Part shown: positions 12,546 through 26,729 of the stretch, piece by piece
How the letters are laid out: every line of letters begins with the position of its first letter
How positions within the stretch are numbered: position 1 is the first letter of the stretch
Source: Tolypeutes matacus
Taxonomy: Eukaryota; Chordata; Mammalia; Cingulata; Chlamyphoridae
Assembly (NCBI GenBank): GCA_026826555.1
Contig: JAKSZT010053769.1
Location: forward strand, 8,571,842-8,635,841
Length of the DNA: 64,000 nt
Reading direction: 5' to 3'
Notes under the pieces: generated by a model
What the model saw: the letters and a program-made list of their open reading frames with translations, nothing else
Databases searched by the model: none
What the model was told of the DNA's origin: nothing
Translations under genes and position numbers: made by a program

Positions 12546-12729
12546 TCTAATGGCATATTACCATGCTACATCAGACAACTGTATATACCAACAACTTGTG
12601 TAAACATATACCCCCAAACTGGAGTTATTTTCCCCTATTTTCATCAAATATATTATATAACAATGCTCTGGTTCTGGTCAGGCTCAGTCTGTGGTAATTT
12701 GCACTAAGTTAATTCTTTGATCTACCAAA

Positions 12730-13560
12730 CTTCATTGAGCTGCTTCTATGGCCATGTCCTCAGCCAAGCCTGAGGATACGAGAGTAACAAGAGGAATGGG
12801 GGTTGTAATGAGGAGCCCAGATGGGGGAGAGGATATAGTTTACTGGGGTCTCAGTCAGGCAAAGCTACCCAGAGAAAATGATATTTTACCTGAGGTCTGA
12901 AGGTTGTGCAGGATTTAACCGGGCAAAGAAGAGGAGGAAGAATATTTGGGGCAGAGGGACAACAGACCATGGAGTGGGTGGGAGAGTGGTGGTGGATGAG
13001 GCTTACACCCAGGCATGGGGCCAATGCTGCAGGACCTTCAGGAACACTAAGGCGTTTGCATTTTATCTTAGGCTCAGTGGAAAGCAATGATGGGTTTAAA
13101 CAGGGAAGGGACATAAGCATATCTGCATTATAGAAAGTTAACTTGGGTGCAGTGTGGAGAACGAATTCAAGGAAAGCAAGGGAGTTTGTGAGCAGAATAA
13201 TAACCAGGTTTTTGGAGTAGTCCACCTGAAATAATCAAGTCTACTGAAAAATGACATCATCAGACTAGGGAGGTGGCTGTGGGATGGAACCACAGTGGAT
13301 GAAATGAGGAGGCATCTAGGAGACAAAAACAATCAGGTTTGGCCATTGATTTGATGTGGAATATGAGCATAAGGGAAGAGTCAAGAATGATTTGCAAAAC
13401 TCTAAGCTTGAGCTGCGAGTGCTCAGAGGCACAATCTATGAGCTAGAAAACACTAGAGGACAGATTTGGAGGGCTGGGAGTAGAGGGTTGGCTCCAAGTT
13501 CACATTTTTGATGTCTGGAGGTTGAAGTGGCCATGAGGTATATAAGTAGAAACATAAAAT
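12730..13560 (-). repeat. Ancient mammalian interspersed repeat (L2-related?)
   Basis: The succession 'ACCTGAGGTCTGAAGGTTGTGCAGG', 'AACCGGGCAAAGAAGAGGAGG', 'GACATAAGCATATCTGCATTATAGAAAG', 'GGGTGCAGTGTGGAG' and 'TTTTTGGAGTAGTCCACC' resembles a repeat common in mammalian genomes that I take to be the antisense of an L2-type LINE. Family assignment is uncertain. The overlapping open frames of 70-124 codons on both strands are not genes. Confidence 0.4.
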
Positions 13561-14510
13561 AGACAGTTGATATATGGGGCTGGGGCTCAGAAGTGAGTTT
13601 TGAGGAGAAAATATATATTTAGGAATCACATATAGATTATTAAAATCATACAAGTGAGTAAAACTATTTAAAAGTGAGTGAAAATAAGTATAAAAAGGTC
13701 TAGATTCCGTGGAATTTCAGGATGTAACAGTCAGACTAAATTTGGGCTAAGGGGAGAAGAAAATGACATCGTGATGATTAAACATTTAATGGTATTTGAG
13801 ACTATGAATAGGAAAGACGTGAAAACACAAAGAATTTAATTTGGTGATCCTTGCTCACTAAAAAATCTTAACCATTTATTACATTTCTAATGTATTCTAC
13901 TGAAAAGAGGTATATCCTTTTCTTTTCTCAATATTTCTCATTGCTCTTATTCTCCTTTGGTAGAGTGTAATTTCCCAGTCCAAAAAGGGGGTAGACGCTT
14001 TTGCTGTATTACACGTTTAAACTGTTCTCTCAGGGCTGAGTTAACTGCACGGAGGCCTTTGAGCCAAGTCAGGGTCCTTCTTCTTTTGCAACTGGGCTCC
14101 AACTTCCTAGGGAAGGGGGTGGGGGATGTGCATTCTGGGAGTCACCACCCCAGGAAGAATTTAGGAACATGTGCACATCAGCCACCTGGTGCCAGGCAGG
14201 CACTTCCTTTTAAGTTGATAACGCACATCATTGAAGTTTAGGAATTAAAGCTATTACCTGCAGATTCACTTATAGTGCAATTTGTTAGATTGGTGCAAAA
14301 TGACTTTGCATTTGGGCAGTTTGCAAAAGCACTGGTGATAAGTACATACTGTTAGTGTGAACTAGTAGAAAAAAAGATATGTAATGCATACTACGATATG
14401 CACCAGCACACCCTACAACAGATACTGGAGAGGCAAAAAGAGATGGCAAATGCCACAACAGTGCTGAACAATCCATTGTGGTGAATGCAGCTTTCTGGGT
14501 TCACATTGTC
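13561..14510. other. Unassigned sequence
   Basis: No gene, RNA or clear repeat recognised. A 94-codon open frame at 13957-14241 has no known motif. Confidence 0.45.
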
Positions 14511-14511
14511 A

Positions 14512-14705
14512 TTAATTTATTCAACAAACAGTGATTGAGTGACTATTGTGTACCAGGCAGTTTTCTGGCCACTGAGGAAACAGCAATAGGGAAGCAGACA
14601 TAGAATTTACACTCTAGTGGTAGGGAGACGGTAAACAACAAACGAAGGACACATTCGCTAACGAGAGATGCCGAGAAAAATAAAATCAGGTGAAGGATTC
14701 TGAAT
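14512..14705 (-). repeat. L2 3'-end fragment
   Basis: 'TTTATTCAACAAACAGTGATTG', 'ACTATTGTGTACCAGGCAG' and 'TTTACACTCTAGTGGTAGGGAGACGG' form the reverse complement of an L2 3' terminus. Confidence 0.6.
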
Positions 14706-14789
14706 GACTAGGGGAGTCTTCAGTTTGGATTGAATAAGTATTATACACATGTGATTAGATAATTTATTTGATGAAAACACAAAGAGAAG

Positions 14790-14990
14790 ATGGTGTATTT
14801 TAATGGCAAAGTCCCATCATAGAATGAGTTTGAATTCCAGACTGACCACTTGCTAGACATGTGCTGTTGGAAAACTTGTTTAAAATCTGGAAGTATGATC
14901 AAGGTATTCAACTCTCTAAGTTTTAGCTGCTTCATCTGGAAAGCAGAGTTGGAGCATCCAGCTTACAGGATGTCTGTGATGATCAGTTAA
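14790..14990 (+). repeat. Possible MIR SINE, very diverged
   Basis: 'GAGTTTGAATTCCAGACTGACCACTTGC' then 'TTCAACTCTCTAAGTTTTAGC' and 'TTCATCTGGAAAGC' follow MIR order weakly. Confidence 0.35.
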
Positions 14991-15426
14991 ATCTTGTCCA
15001 GTACCTTTTCTCCCTTTTCTTCCCCATGTGACACCCTTAGCTAACCCTGACCTTCTGGGTTTAGATCTAGCTGAAACTCTGGCTCTGAGCTGTCTCTCAC
15101 ACAGCACACCTTCATAATTTCTGAAATCACAAACCCAGACACAAGACAATTCCTTTTAGTAAAAAAAACTGTGGGATTGCAGATGTATTTTGAGATGCCA
15201 GAACAAAGTTAGAAATTTCAGCTTGAGTAAAGAGCTAATAGCAACCCCACAGAATGTGCTGTAGACTTGGAAAAGCACAGGTGTTTTCAATAGTTTGCTC
15301 TCTTAAAATGATGCCACCAACTCACCCTCATGAGAATAGCTCCTTTTCATTCTTGTGTTTCTGGCATTGATAACAGTTGTTCTAATCATTTCACACTCTC
15401 ATGTTCAATGCCCCACTATTTATTAG
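14991..15426. other. Unassigned sequence left of the CLPX retrocopy
   Basis: No gene or repeat recognised. It ends in the L1-endonuclease-like target TTAAAA at 15427-15432, where the retrocopy integrated. Confidence 0.5.
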
Positions 15427-15428
15427 TT

Positions 15429-15444
15429 AAAATATAGATTCAAG
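15429..15444 (+). repeat. Left target-site duplication of the CLPX retrocopy
   Basis: AAAATATAGATTCAAG sits directly before the GC-rich start of the retrocopy and is preceded by TT, so the junction reads TT/AAAA, the preferred L1 endonuclease site. The copy ATATAGATTCAAG recurs at 19286-19298 after the A tail. Confidence 0.85.
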
Positions 15445-15729
15445 ACGCGCGCTCTCGCGGCGCGTGCCCACGCCCCTCCATGGGCTGAGGACGCAGGCGT
15501 GCGCACGCTCCCCGGTCCCTGTGGGCGGGGGGTGGGGGGAGGAGGCAAGGGAGGGGGCTTAGGTGTCTACTCTAGTGAGTAGACCTCGGTGGGGCACGAG
15601 GAGCGCGACGGGCCTAGGGCCGGCAGGACAACCCGAGACACAGCCAGCGCCACCAGCAAGTAGGAGCCGGGTTGCTGAGACTCAAAGGGCAGAAGATGGG
15701 GGCTAAGCCCCAGCCTAGGCGCCGCGGAG

Positions 15730-17626
<1,897 letters not shown>

Positions 17627-19260
17627 GCTGTCATATTCCTGTATATAAAGATTTTCCTTCTTTTGTTTAGGATCATAACTGTCTCTACAGTCTAACATTA
17701 AAGGCATTGGATCTATCCTGGATATCATACATGATCAGGAGCCTTTAGGATGATTAAGAATCAGATCATGTATATTATTGTAACATCACATTGATTTATA
17801 CAGAGGACATTATGTGGACTTGAATGACACAATGTTCAGAGATAAAATGTATATTATCTTGGTTCTGTTTTTTAAAAATATACTTTAACAATATTCTTTG
17901 GAGTTCTTTTAAGCAATGCAGGTGTTGCAGTAACTACAAATTTTAAAATAATGTTACTCTACAAATGGGAAAATAAATTCTTTAAAAAAAGATCAAGATA
18001 CTATTCTTTAGCTTAACAACCTTTTTTTCTACCCATACTTGTTTCCTGAAAACATTAGAATTTTATGCATTTTTAAAATTGGAACAGGTAGTTTCCAAGT
18101 AATTAAAAATTCCATGAAAAAAATAACCCTGAAGAACCCCATTTTGATTATTTGTTTACCTGTATTCTTAGTCTTCTCTGCATAAAATTTACTTCCCAGT
18201 TGGTACCTTAAGAAAAGCCATTCTCTTGCTGCCTTGGCTGATTTATTTGCCATCTTTGTTCCATTTCACTACCATGAGTGAGCAGATTGACTGAAGTCTG
18301 GCTTAAATTTTCAGGAAAAGACTATACATCTAATTCTAAAAATAACATGCAGTATCAGTCATAGTACGGCCAGATGTTGAATGAAATATCCTAATATTGT
18401 GCACTTAGCAAAAATACTAAGATAATGTGTATCTGTTTTTTCTTTTGTTTTGTTTGGTGCTGGATATTTGTCTTAGAACATTAAGAAGTGTTTTGCTCTC
18501 AGCAAAAGTGAATGTGAATAACCAAAATATAAGTTACTGACATTAGATTTTTTAAAAAGTGGGAAGAATCTTAGACTTAAACATGAAAATCATATCATTT
18601 GATTCCATAAATATTAAAATATGTGGGTGCCTTTTAAGTTTTTCTTTCCTCCTATAATGTTGATTCAAGTTTCTTTATTCATTCAGTTCAACCACATTTG
18701 AAATTGTTTAAATCAGAGTATATTTAAATATGTGTATTTCTCTTTTGGTTTGTAGACTCTTGAGTTTTCCTTACCACCTTTTAACATATTAGCAAATTGT
18801 AGTCCCGTTGATGAAGAATTGGCCTTTCATGTAATTAAAAGTGATGTGAGACATCTTATTAATGACTGGGATAGGACCAGAAATGCACTTTTGCAGGCTA
18901 TTTAAGCATGGTTGCTATAGTTTGGAAGAGAAACAAATAGCCTTTCTTAGTCTCCTTAGGAATGGTTAAAGTTATTTTCAGGAAGTCTTTCATATTTTAA
19001 CTTTCGTTCATTATCTTTCTCTTAAAGCATCATCATTTTCCTTTTTGTAGAGTAAACATTGGAATAGCTACTAAATATTTTAAGGGTAATCCTCCAGAAA
19101 TGGACTGGGCGACATTTTAGTCACAACAACATACATTTGGTTTTGGAAGTTGTTAACAAAGTGTAATTGATGTTTTTAAATCAAACACAACTGATTATAA
19201 CTACAATTTGTATCTTGGAACTTATGTTTTGGCATTTGAATAAAACAAAAGGAACAAATG
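17627..19260 (+). other. Retrocopied CLPX 3' UTR
   Basis: Non-coding AT-rich sequence continuous with the pseudogene, without a repeat boundary. AATAAA (19239-19244) lies about 16 bases before the A tail, the normal cleavage distance. Confidence 0.85.
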
Positions 19261-19261
19261 A

Positions 19262-19292
<31 letters not shown>

Positions 19293-19298
19293 TTCAAG
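19261..19298 (+). repeat. PolyA tail, (TA)n run and right target-site duplication
   Basis: Twelve or more A residues pass into (TA)n (about 19272-19290) and then GATTCAAG. ATATAGATTCAAG at 19286-19298 duplicates the left flank of the retrocopy. Confidence 0.88.
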
Positions 19299-19685
19299 CT
19301 GCTATAACGGAGACCCAAAATGCAGGACTTAAATGATATGGAAGCTGATTTCCCCTTTAATATTCCAGGACAGGTATGGCAATTCCAGTTCCAAACCTAA
19401 GCTTCCTATCTATGGTCACTCTATCATCCTTAGATTGTTGTCATCCTCTGCACCAATACACTGGCATTCCAGCTGTAGGAAGGGGACTAAGGAAGGGAAC
19501 AGCACATACTTTTCTTTAGAGATACAGTATGGAGGTTACATATATTACTTCCACTCATATCTCATTGGCCAGAATTTAGTCTCAAGATCATAACCAACTG
19601 CACTTGCTATTCTAGAACACAGAACAAGAGGAGAAAGAATACAGACCTCTGGTAAAGGTAACCATAACGGTAATTATAAATGCCA
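19299..19685. repeat. Dispersed mammalian repeat-like sequence, family unassigned
   Basis: 'GCTGCTATAACGGAGACCC' with 'ACTTCCACTCATATCTCATTGGCC' resembles a common old mammalian repeat, but I cannot name the family. Confidence 0.3.
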
Positions 19686-19689
19686 GGAC

Positions 19690-21049
19690 TGTTGTATTTT
19701 TTGGTATGTAACTCCATTTCTACTTCTTACTGGTTCTAAAATATAAATGCATGAAAAACAATGAAAAAAAAAACTATGATTTTGGACATACAATGTATAA
19801 AGATGTAATTTGTAACAAATATAACAGTAAGTGGGGGGATGAAGAAGTTTAGGAATGGAATGTGTATATCCTATTGAAGTTAAGTTCATATCAAATCAAA
19901 CATGATTGTTACAGATTTAGGATGTTAAATTTAAGGCAGTGGTAATCACCAAGAATATATATGAAAAATATATACAAAAGGAAAGAGAAGGAACTCAAAA
20001 TGGTACACTAATATATATTGCTCAACATCATTAGCCATTAGGGAAATTCAAATAAAAACCATAGTGAGATACCATTTCATACCAACTAGAATGGCTACTA
20101 TTTAAAAATGGAAAACTAGTTTTGGAAATGATGTGGAAAAATAGGAATATTCGTTCATTTTTGGTGGGAAAGTGAAATGGTGCAGCCACTGTGGAAAAGA
20201 GTTTATTAGTTCCTCAGAAAATTAAGTATAGAATTACCTTATAACCCATCAATCCCATTTCTAGGTATATATCCAAAAGAACTAAAAGCAAGGATTCAAA
20301 GAGATATCTGCGCATCAATGTTCACAGCAGCATTATTTATAATTGCCAAAAGTTGGAAGCAATTCAAATGTCATCCATAGACAAATGGATAAATAACATG
20401 TGGTATATACTTAAAACAGAATATTATTCAACTGTAAAAAGGAATGGAGTTCTGATACATGCAAGAACATGGGTGAACCCTGAAAACATCATGTTGCATT
20501 AAGTAAACCAGACACTAAAGGACAAATGCTGTATAATCTCACTGACATGAAATAATTAGAATAAACAAAATCATAGAGTCAGAAACTAGAATATAGGTTA
20601 CCAGGGACTGGGGTAGATATGGAAGGAGGAGTTAATGCTTAATTGGTACAGAGTTTCTTTGGAGTGATAGAAAAATTTTGGTTATGGATGGTGGTGATGA
20701 TAGGACAACATTGTGAATTTAATTTACACCACTGACTTATATTTCTGAATGTGGTTAAAGGGGGAAATTTTAGGTTGTATATATATTACCAGAATAAAGA
20801 TTAAAACACATAGGACTGTATAACAGAAACAGTGAACCCTAATGTAAACTACGGATAATAGTTAATAGTACAATTATAATAATATTATTTCAACTATTGT
20901 AACAAATGTCCCACACTAACACAAAGTATTAATAACAGGGGAAACTGTGTGTGTGAGGTGAGGGACATAAGAATTCTATATTTTCTGCCTGATTTTTTTC
21001 TGCAAACCTATAACTTTTCTAATTAAAAAAAAGGCAAAAAAAAAAAAAA
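19690..21049 (+). mobile_element. Old L1 (5'-like piece plus ORF2 3' end and 3' UTR)
   Basis: From about 20017 the sequence follows the ORF2 C-terminal region ('GCTCAACATCATTAGCCATTAGG', 'GTGAGATACCATTTCATACC', 'TATATATCCAAAAGAACTAAAAGC', 'AGCAGCATTATTTATAATTGCC', 'TATTCAACTGTAAAAAGGAATGG'), then a 3' UTR like that at 8395-8770 and an A-rich end at about 21022-21049. The 300 bases before it have an L1 5'-region look ('GGTAATCACCAAGAATATAT'), so the copy may carry a large internal deletion. No usable frame remains. Confidence 0.7.
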
Positions 21050-23080
21050 TACAGAGACAGCTCAGATTCTCAGTCAGAACAGCCTAATACTCTTATGATA
21101 GTGTAGCCCATTTAGAGGTATTATCTATGTATGGCCTTTGGACAGACCAAATTGTGGCTATAAAGTAAGTCAAATATGCTTTTAAAAATATAATTGTGTT
21201 TTTACATACAAATGTGTTTACTTTCAGACTAGTCACCTTTGGAAGTTTTTAATCTTTGAAAATTATTATTGTTCCACATATTTTTGAATCTTCTCTTTAG
21301 TCACTGCCTTTTAGAAACAGTTCTTATACCACATAAGAATATCAGCCTATTCATAGTCGCAGCTTGGTGTTCTCCAGAAAACAATGGAACCATCCAAGTC
21401 ATACCACTTCCCTTGTTCCAAATTAGTCCTGACTATTTTCTAAAATCAAAGTCATTTTAAAAAATATAAGTGGGGATCATTCCTGAGGTGTTTTTAAAAA
21501 TAATCTAGGTAGGCTCTAAAAGCAATTCCAAAAGACATTCATGCAGATCAACAAACCCTAGTTTTACTTGTTCAAACAATGAATGACTTTCCTTATAATC
21601 ATACTTCATATAATTTTTAGGATCGTGTTGCCTGGCCATGTGTGATGATGGGTAGAGTAAACTCGACCTCACCCGCAACTGTCAAACACCCCTACTGAAG
21701 AGGAGCCTTCCAAGGCCACATTCTGATGGCCTTATTCATCCTTGCATGCCCCCTAGTGCCTTCTACATAGAGGCACTCAGCAATGTTGACAGAATTTATT
21801 GACTGGGCAAACAAGTGGAAAATATCCTGTAGAAAATAACTCACTTCAAATCTGGGGCCCTCAGTTTCTCATCCTCAGTTAGAGTTCCCTTATAAAACCT
21901 GGGGAGTGATTTAAGTGTTCTCTTGAACTGAAGTCTTATGATGTTATGCAATATTTGGGGCCAAGACGGTGATTTTAATGGAGAAGGAACTAGCAAGTCC
22001 TAGGTGTAAAGTCTGGCCAGCTCAAAGAAGGTGGAGTAAACCCTGCCACTCCCAAAGACAGCACCTTTGTGAGGAGTCCACCTCTAGATAAGACTAAATC
22101 TTCTGTTCCATTTTATAAATACGGTCTCTAAACACAAGTCTTCAGCTTCATTAGTGAGTAGCAAGGTTAAAGAGAGAGAGAATCAGGTTTTATCTTACCA
22201 GGGCTGGAAGCACAGTCCAAGAAAGGGTACTCCTCTCCCAAGAAACTCCAAGTGCTCAACTCCGCACTGAAGTCTATTGAGAATGAGAAAAGTTAGCACC
22301 GCAAAGCCCTTGAAACTGTTAAAAATAGAAATGATAAAAAGGAACACTTTAATTTTAAATTATTGGTTTACAATCCAATTTGAGGACACAGAGAATATTG
22401 TCACAAACACATGCGTAAAATAAGAAAATAAAAGGAAAATCTATCACCAAGTAACATCATTGTATGCAAATTTTTAAAATTCTCAACATACCATTTAATA
22501 AAAGGTATATTTTGGATACTTTAGCTTCAAGGAGATTTTTTTATGCATTCAAGATGGAAAAGGATGCATATGTGTACATATATATGTATACATATATAAT
22601 GCCAGGCGACATATTTATCTTTAAAAAACAAGACTAGCTGAACAAGGACTTGCCAACCATGAAAATAGTTTAATTTTTAATTTTTTTCACAGGAAAAAAA
22701 AAGCAACAACTTTTTAGAGCAACTATATTGACTATCCTTAGAATGCAATATTTATCAAAGTTTTCTCAACGGTAAAGCTGTCTTATTAACCAAGCACAAC
22801 CTGTTTATCACAATGGTTCCCCTGGAGAAGAAGTCGGGGTCTTGGAGAGTGGCTGGGAAGAAGGTAAACTATAGAGGAAGCAAAAAGGGATATGGTACGG
22901 TCCCCCAACCCCCCACCTTTTTTTGCCTGTTTCATTTCTCTTTAGTTGCGGGTATCACTGAAGTGTTCAAGCCTCAACCGCAGGCGTTCCTGACTTGAGA
23001 TCACCGACTGAACCCTGATTCTTTTAGCAGAAGGAGATCATTTGTTGTTTATTCATTTGAGATTCTCCCTCCTACAAACC
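21050..23080. other. Unassigned, mostly unique sequence
   Basis: No gene or repeat family recognised. A TA/TG-rich near-palindromic stretch (ACATATATATGTATACATATAT) lies near 22577-22598. Confidence 0.45.
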
Positions 23081-24470
23081 ACCTTCTCAAGTCGTTAAAA
23101 AAAAAAAAAAGAAAACAACAGCAGGAAACTCCGTGTTTTTACCTGTCTTTAATTTATGCAGCATTTTCAAATTGTGCCATCCCGGCAGGTGTGGCCGGGC
23201 TTTTGCAGAGCCTGAGCCTCGGTGCTGTTTTACCTGCTTGAGTCTGTCAAAAACCCATTTGTATGCGCCCGGCTAATGTGCTAGAAATAAAAGCCCCAAC
23301 CTGTCAACTAAACTCTCTGCACCTGTACGAAGCAGTTAAATTGTTCCATCTGCCATTATCCCGGAAGATCAAAGGCCCTCCCCGGGAGGGGTTCTCAAGG
23401 ACCAAAGCAAAGGATGGAGTTTTTACAAAGAAGAGGACGAGGAAGAGGAGAGTGGAAATGGGGGTTAAAAACCCGGGGGAGAAAAGAATCCCTGAAGCCC
23501 TGGCCCCGCTCTTTGCTACCTGAAGGAGCTTTTGTTTGACCCAGGCGCGCCAGGAGCAAATTCTTTCACATTAAGAACCGCAGGGGAAGACATTCATTCA
23601 CTCCTTTTTTTGGTGACGTAGCTGGGGCATTCATGTGTTTTTAACCTTGAATAATTTTTGTCTCTAAGCTCCAAACAAGTTTTATCCTGTCCACAGGTCA
23701 GTTTTGTTACAGAGGCCAATTAGCAGTGCTACCTTCGCCTGCGGCAAAAAGCCAAGTAATGGCGGGGCAAGCCCTAGGGAGAGGTGATGAATAACTCCGG
23801 AGAGCTGTAATTTGAAAGGGGGGCCTTTGAAGCATTTACCTTCCACGGGACGCCATTGTCACTGCAGGGTGTTTGATCTTAAAATAATTTACTTAATGAT
23901 CTCACTATGGGAGCAATTGGCAGAGCAAGATTAGGCTGTAAGGCCTAATGGACATGGGAAAAGTTAAAATTGCTCCGACAAAGGTATGTACTGCGCTGAG
24001 ATCCGTCAGTGTTGTGTGTTCATGACTTACCAGGGCTGAAAAGCCCGGCTGACCGCGATCGGCTTTGCATAACTCATCAGAGAAAATCATCAGAGACGGG
24101 CCTCTCCTTGGATACTGGCTGAGCATGTTCCGTCTTTCCCCCATTTCAGGGTTTGTGGAAATTATCTTATTTTGTTTTTACAGTCGACGACTTCCTTTTA
24201 ACTCTATCTTTTTTTGCAATGGTGAAACCCTCTGTTGGTTTTGCACTGAAGAGCAGTGTAGCTTCCGCTGTGAGGGTCTCTGAACTGGAATCCAATCCCA
24301 GGCGGATGAAAATGGGAAAGGATGCCACATTTTGTCCCATTTCGGTTGGCAAACACGACATCGAGTAGACACAGGGCGATTATTTGATACTGTTATCCTA
24401 GCCCGAAATACAGCTAAGAAAAAAATTCGGAAAATGTAAAGCCCGGGTTTTGTCAGACTTCTAACTCGGC
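23080..24470. promoter_or_regulatory. Candidate conserved non-coding block
   Basis: The block contains no recognisable transposed element and no open frame with a known motif, yet has higher GC and scattered CpGs compared with the flanks. It holds homeodomain-type TAAT cores (CCAATTAGCAG near 23718, AATAATTTACTTAATGATC near 23883) and a CCTTTGAAG TCF/LEF-like site near 23825. Freedom from repeats over 1.4 kb in a repeat-dense window is the main reason to suspect an enhancer-like function. This is inference; cross-species conservation was not tested. Confidence 0.35.
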
Positions 24471-25593
24471 TCGGCTTGTGTTTTCACATCAGTTACGCTT
24501 GTATGGCAGTTGGAAGAACTATCTTGGGGTTAGATTCTACCTGTTTTGTGTCGAGAGAGAGAACTTTGGGCTTAAATTTCGTCATCATTTTGCAATTTCA
24601 GTTGTCCAAAATCTGCTTACTGCAACAGCCCCTAGTAAGAAGTATCTTATTTTTCCCAATTGTGGGAGTGGATAGGCACCTTAAATATATATATAAACAA
24701 CAGGAACAAAAGCAACCTAAAAATTGATATAGCTGCTTACGTATTTGATGGTCAAACTAAGTGTGATATGATAGAATATGAATAATTAACAAATGAACTA
24801 ATTTCCTCTCCATTGCTAATTCTAGCTGAGTGAATCATTGCAGCCTGCCCATACAACCTCATATCTTGATATATATTCTTCCCTTGGAAAAACACACAAC
24901 CCAGGAAATTATCTAAATATGTCATCAGGAAGGTTTGACTTCAAGTTATCTGTGTCAAATAGAAAAGTTCAACTTTGAGCTTAATTGAGGTTTGTAAATC
25001 TGATTCTCCAAGATCCAAAAATTTTGCCTGTGCCTGGTAGGAGAGTGCAATGAAATATTTTTAGTTCATGCAAATCAAGTAATTATGAGCATGACTACCA
25101 GCTTTATGTGAGCAAATGCCAGATTGCATGTGCAAATTTGAGGCAGTACAAATGTCCCCCATAAGTCTGAGGCTTTTTTGGATTGAGTCAATTTCTGGTT
25201 AATCTATTGAGATATTCCTGGGAGTCTCCACTTACCAAAATAGAGTAGACCCCTTTTGAACTTTTATTTTTATCTCTTACTTGTTCTTGGAAGTTAGTCA
25301 CTTTTTAATATGCTTCAATAGTTTCTGCTATAATGCATGGAATTAACTATCTGAGCTGAACTAAAGATTTGTTAATTATGCTTTGTTCATATATTCTACT
25401 TGTTAAATTACTTGTTAAGTGAGCAGCGAGCTTGAGCGTGAGCTGCATGGTAGGGCAAAGAATGCCAACAGATCAGGATATGAAACTACCCCGAAACCTT
25501 TTTGGATTTAGCTAAAGCCAGATACTGTTTGTAAAATGAGATACCAGGCATGCATAGATAATGTGGAGATTAAAGTAAGGTAATATATTTGAG
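24471..25593. other. Unassigned AT-rich sequence
   Basis: No gene or repeat recognised. Short open frames near 24476-24727 carry no motif. Confidence 0.45.
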
Positions 25594-25603
25594 ACACCTA
25601 GGA

Positions 25604-25801
25604 GGGAGTGGATGTGGCTCAAGTGGTTGAGTTCCTGCTTCCCATATGGGAGGTCCTGGTGCCTCCTAAAAACAAACAACAACAAAACCAACTCAGGGGA
25701 GCCCATGTGGCTCAGTGGTTGAGCACAGGCTTCCCACATACGAGGTCCTGAGTTCAATCTCCAGCCCAGTACCTCAAAAAACAAAACAAAACAAAACAAA
25801 A
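25604..25801 (+). mobile_element. Dimeric DAS-type SINE (xenarthran, tRNA-derived)
   Basis: Two related monomers stand in tandem, each beginning with a tRNA-like head: 'GGATGTGGCTCAAGTGGTTG' near 25609 and 'CATGTGGCTCAGTGGTTGAGC' near 25703. Each has an A-box-like TGGCTCAxTGG, and the second has a B-box-like GAGTTCAATCTCC. The first ends in an A-rich linker and the second in (AAAAC)n. A 10-bp target duplication flanks the pair: ACACCTAGGA at 25594-25603 and ACACCCAGGA at 25802-25811 (9/10). The family is a lineage marker of Xenarthra. Confidence 0.85.
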
Positions 25802-25862
25802 ACACCCAGGACTGACTCGGAAAATAGGAGATGCTCAATAAAAGTTAGTTGTCTCTCACGGA

Positions 25863-25888
25863 GCTTTCTATGAATCTCCATAGAAAGC
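25863..25888. repeat. Perfect 10-bp hairpin
   Basis: GCTTTCTATG and CATAGAAAGC flank the loop AATCTC. No T tract or known RNA context suggests a function. Confidence 0.6.
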
Positions 25889-26425
25889 ATTCAGTGTGGG
25901 TCACCCTCCCCATCCATAGCTAGCATTCCCCCCACCACCCCTTACCCTTTTCCACTTATGACCCAGTAATAGGTCTTAGAAGGGAGGCTGTTATCAGTGG
26001 GTAAGTTTGAATGCTAAGATTGTTTGGGAACATCTGAACATTCTGGGGGAAAAAATCTGATCAATCACTACCAGGCTGTTCCAAGGCTGTGAGCTCTGGG
26101 GGTACACTTTTACTGGGCTGCTGGCAGAAGCATAATAAAAGTTATTTGCATGTGGCCAGTGAGTTTCCTCTTCTTTCCTCTTCACTTTTCCCAAAGCTAC
26201 CTTTTACAAAAAATTAATATAATTCCAGTTGGGTTTGTTGTCATGGGTGGCTATTACAACTAACAAGTCAGGAAAAGAATTATATTGTCTTACCAAGAAA
26301 CAAACTAACACAGATTGGAAAAGAACAACAACAACGAAAAGGATAACTGGGAAAGAAAGGATGTCATAACTGTTTTAACACGAAAGGAACCATTTGAACA
26401 ACAGCATGAATTATGTCTTAGTTAA
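25889..26425. other. Unassigned sequence
   Basis: No gene or repeat recognised. Confidence 0.45.
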
Positions 26426-26439
26426 GTTCCTCTTTGTGG

Positions 26440-26729
26440 CTTTCTAACTCTCTCACTTGCTCTGTGAGGTTCTTTCTCTCCATCTCTCCTTGTCTCTCCA
26501 TCTCTTTTTCCCTCTTTCTCCGACTTTATCTGTGTCTCTCCATTTTTCTCTGTCTTCCCTCTCTCCTGGGCATAACTACATTCTCTCTTCCTCTTTTACC
26601 TCTTCCCTTCTCTCTCTCCTCCTCTGAGCCCTTGTGTCTCCATCTCAGCCTCTCTGCTTCCCCAACTGTGTGTTTCTCCATGTCATTTGGCTCTCTGTCT
26701 CTTCCTTTCTCTGTCTCTCTCTCAAAATC
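26440..26729. repeat. Polypyrimidine tract, degenerate (TCTC/TCCATCTC)n
   Basis: Nearly 290 bases are dominated by C and T on the plus strand, with loosely repeated units such as TCTCTCCATCTCT and GTCTCTCCAT. The 101-codon frame across it is low-complexity Leu/Ser/Pro and not a gene. Confidence 0.75.

Noticed and set aside
13957..14241. 94-codon frame with Arg/Gly-rich start
   Set aside because: No motif or splice context recognised; its length is compatible with chance.
15445..15729. CpG island as the promoter of an independent protein-coding gene
   Set aside because: It is continuous with the CLPX retrocopy and begins exactly at its target duplication, so it is copied 5' UTR. New promoter use remains possible and is listed as a finding.
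25604..25801. tRNA-like A and B boxes that might be read as a tRNA gene
   Set aside because: The body is duplicated, followed by A-rich tails and flanked by a target duplication, so it is a SINE. The anticodon arm does not fold convincingly.
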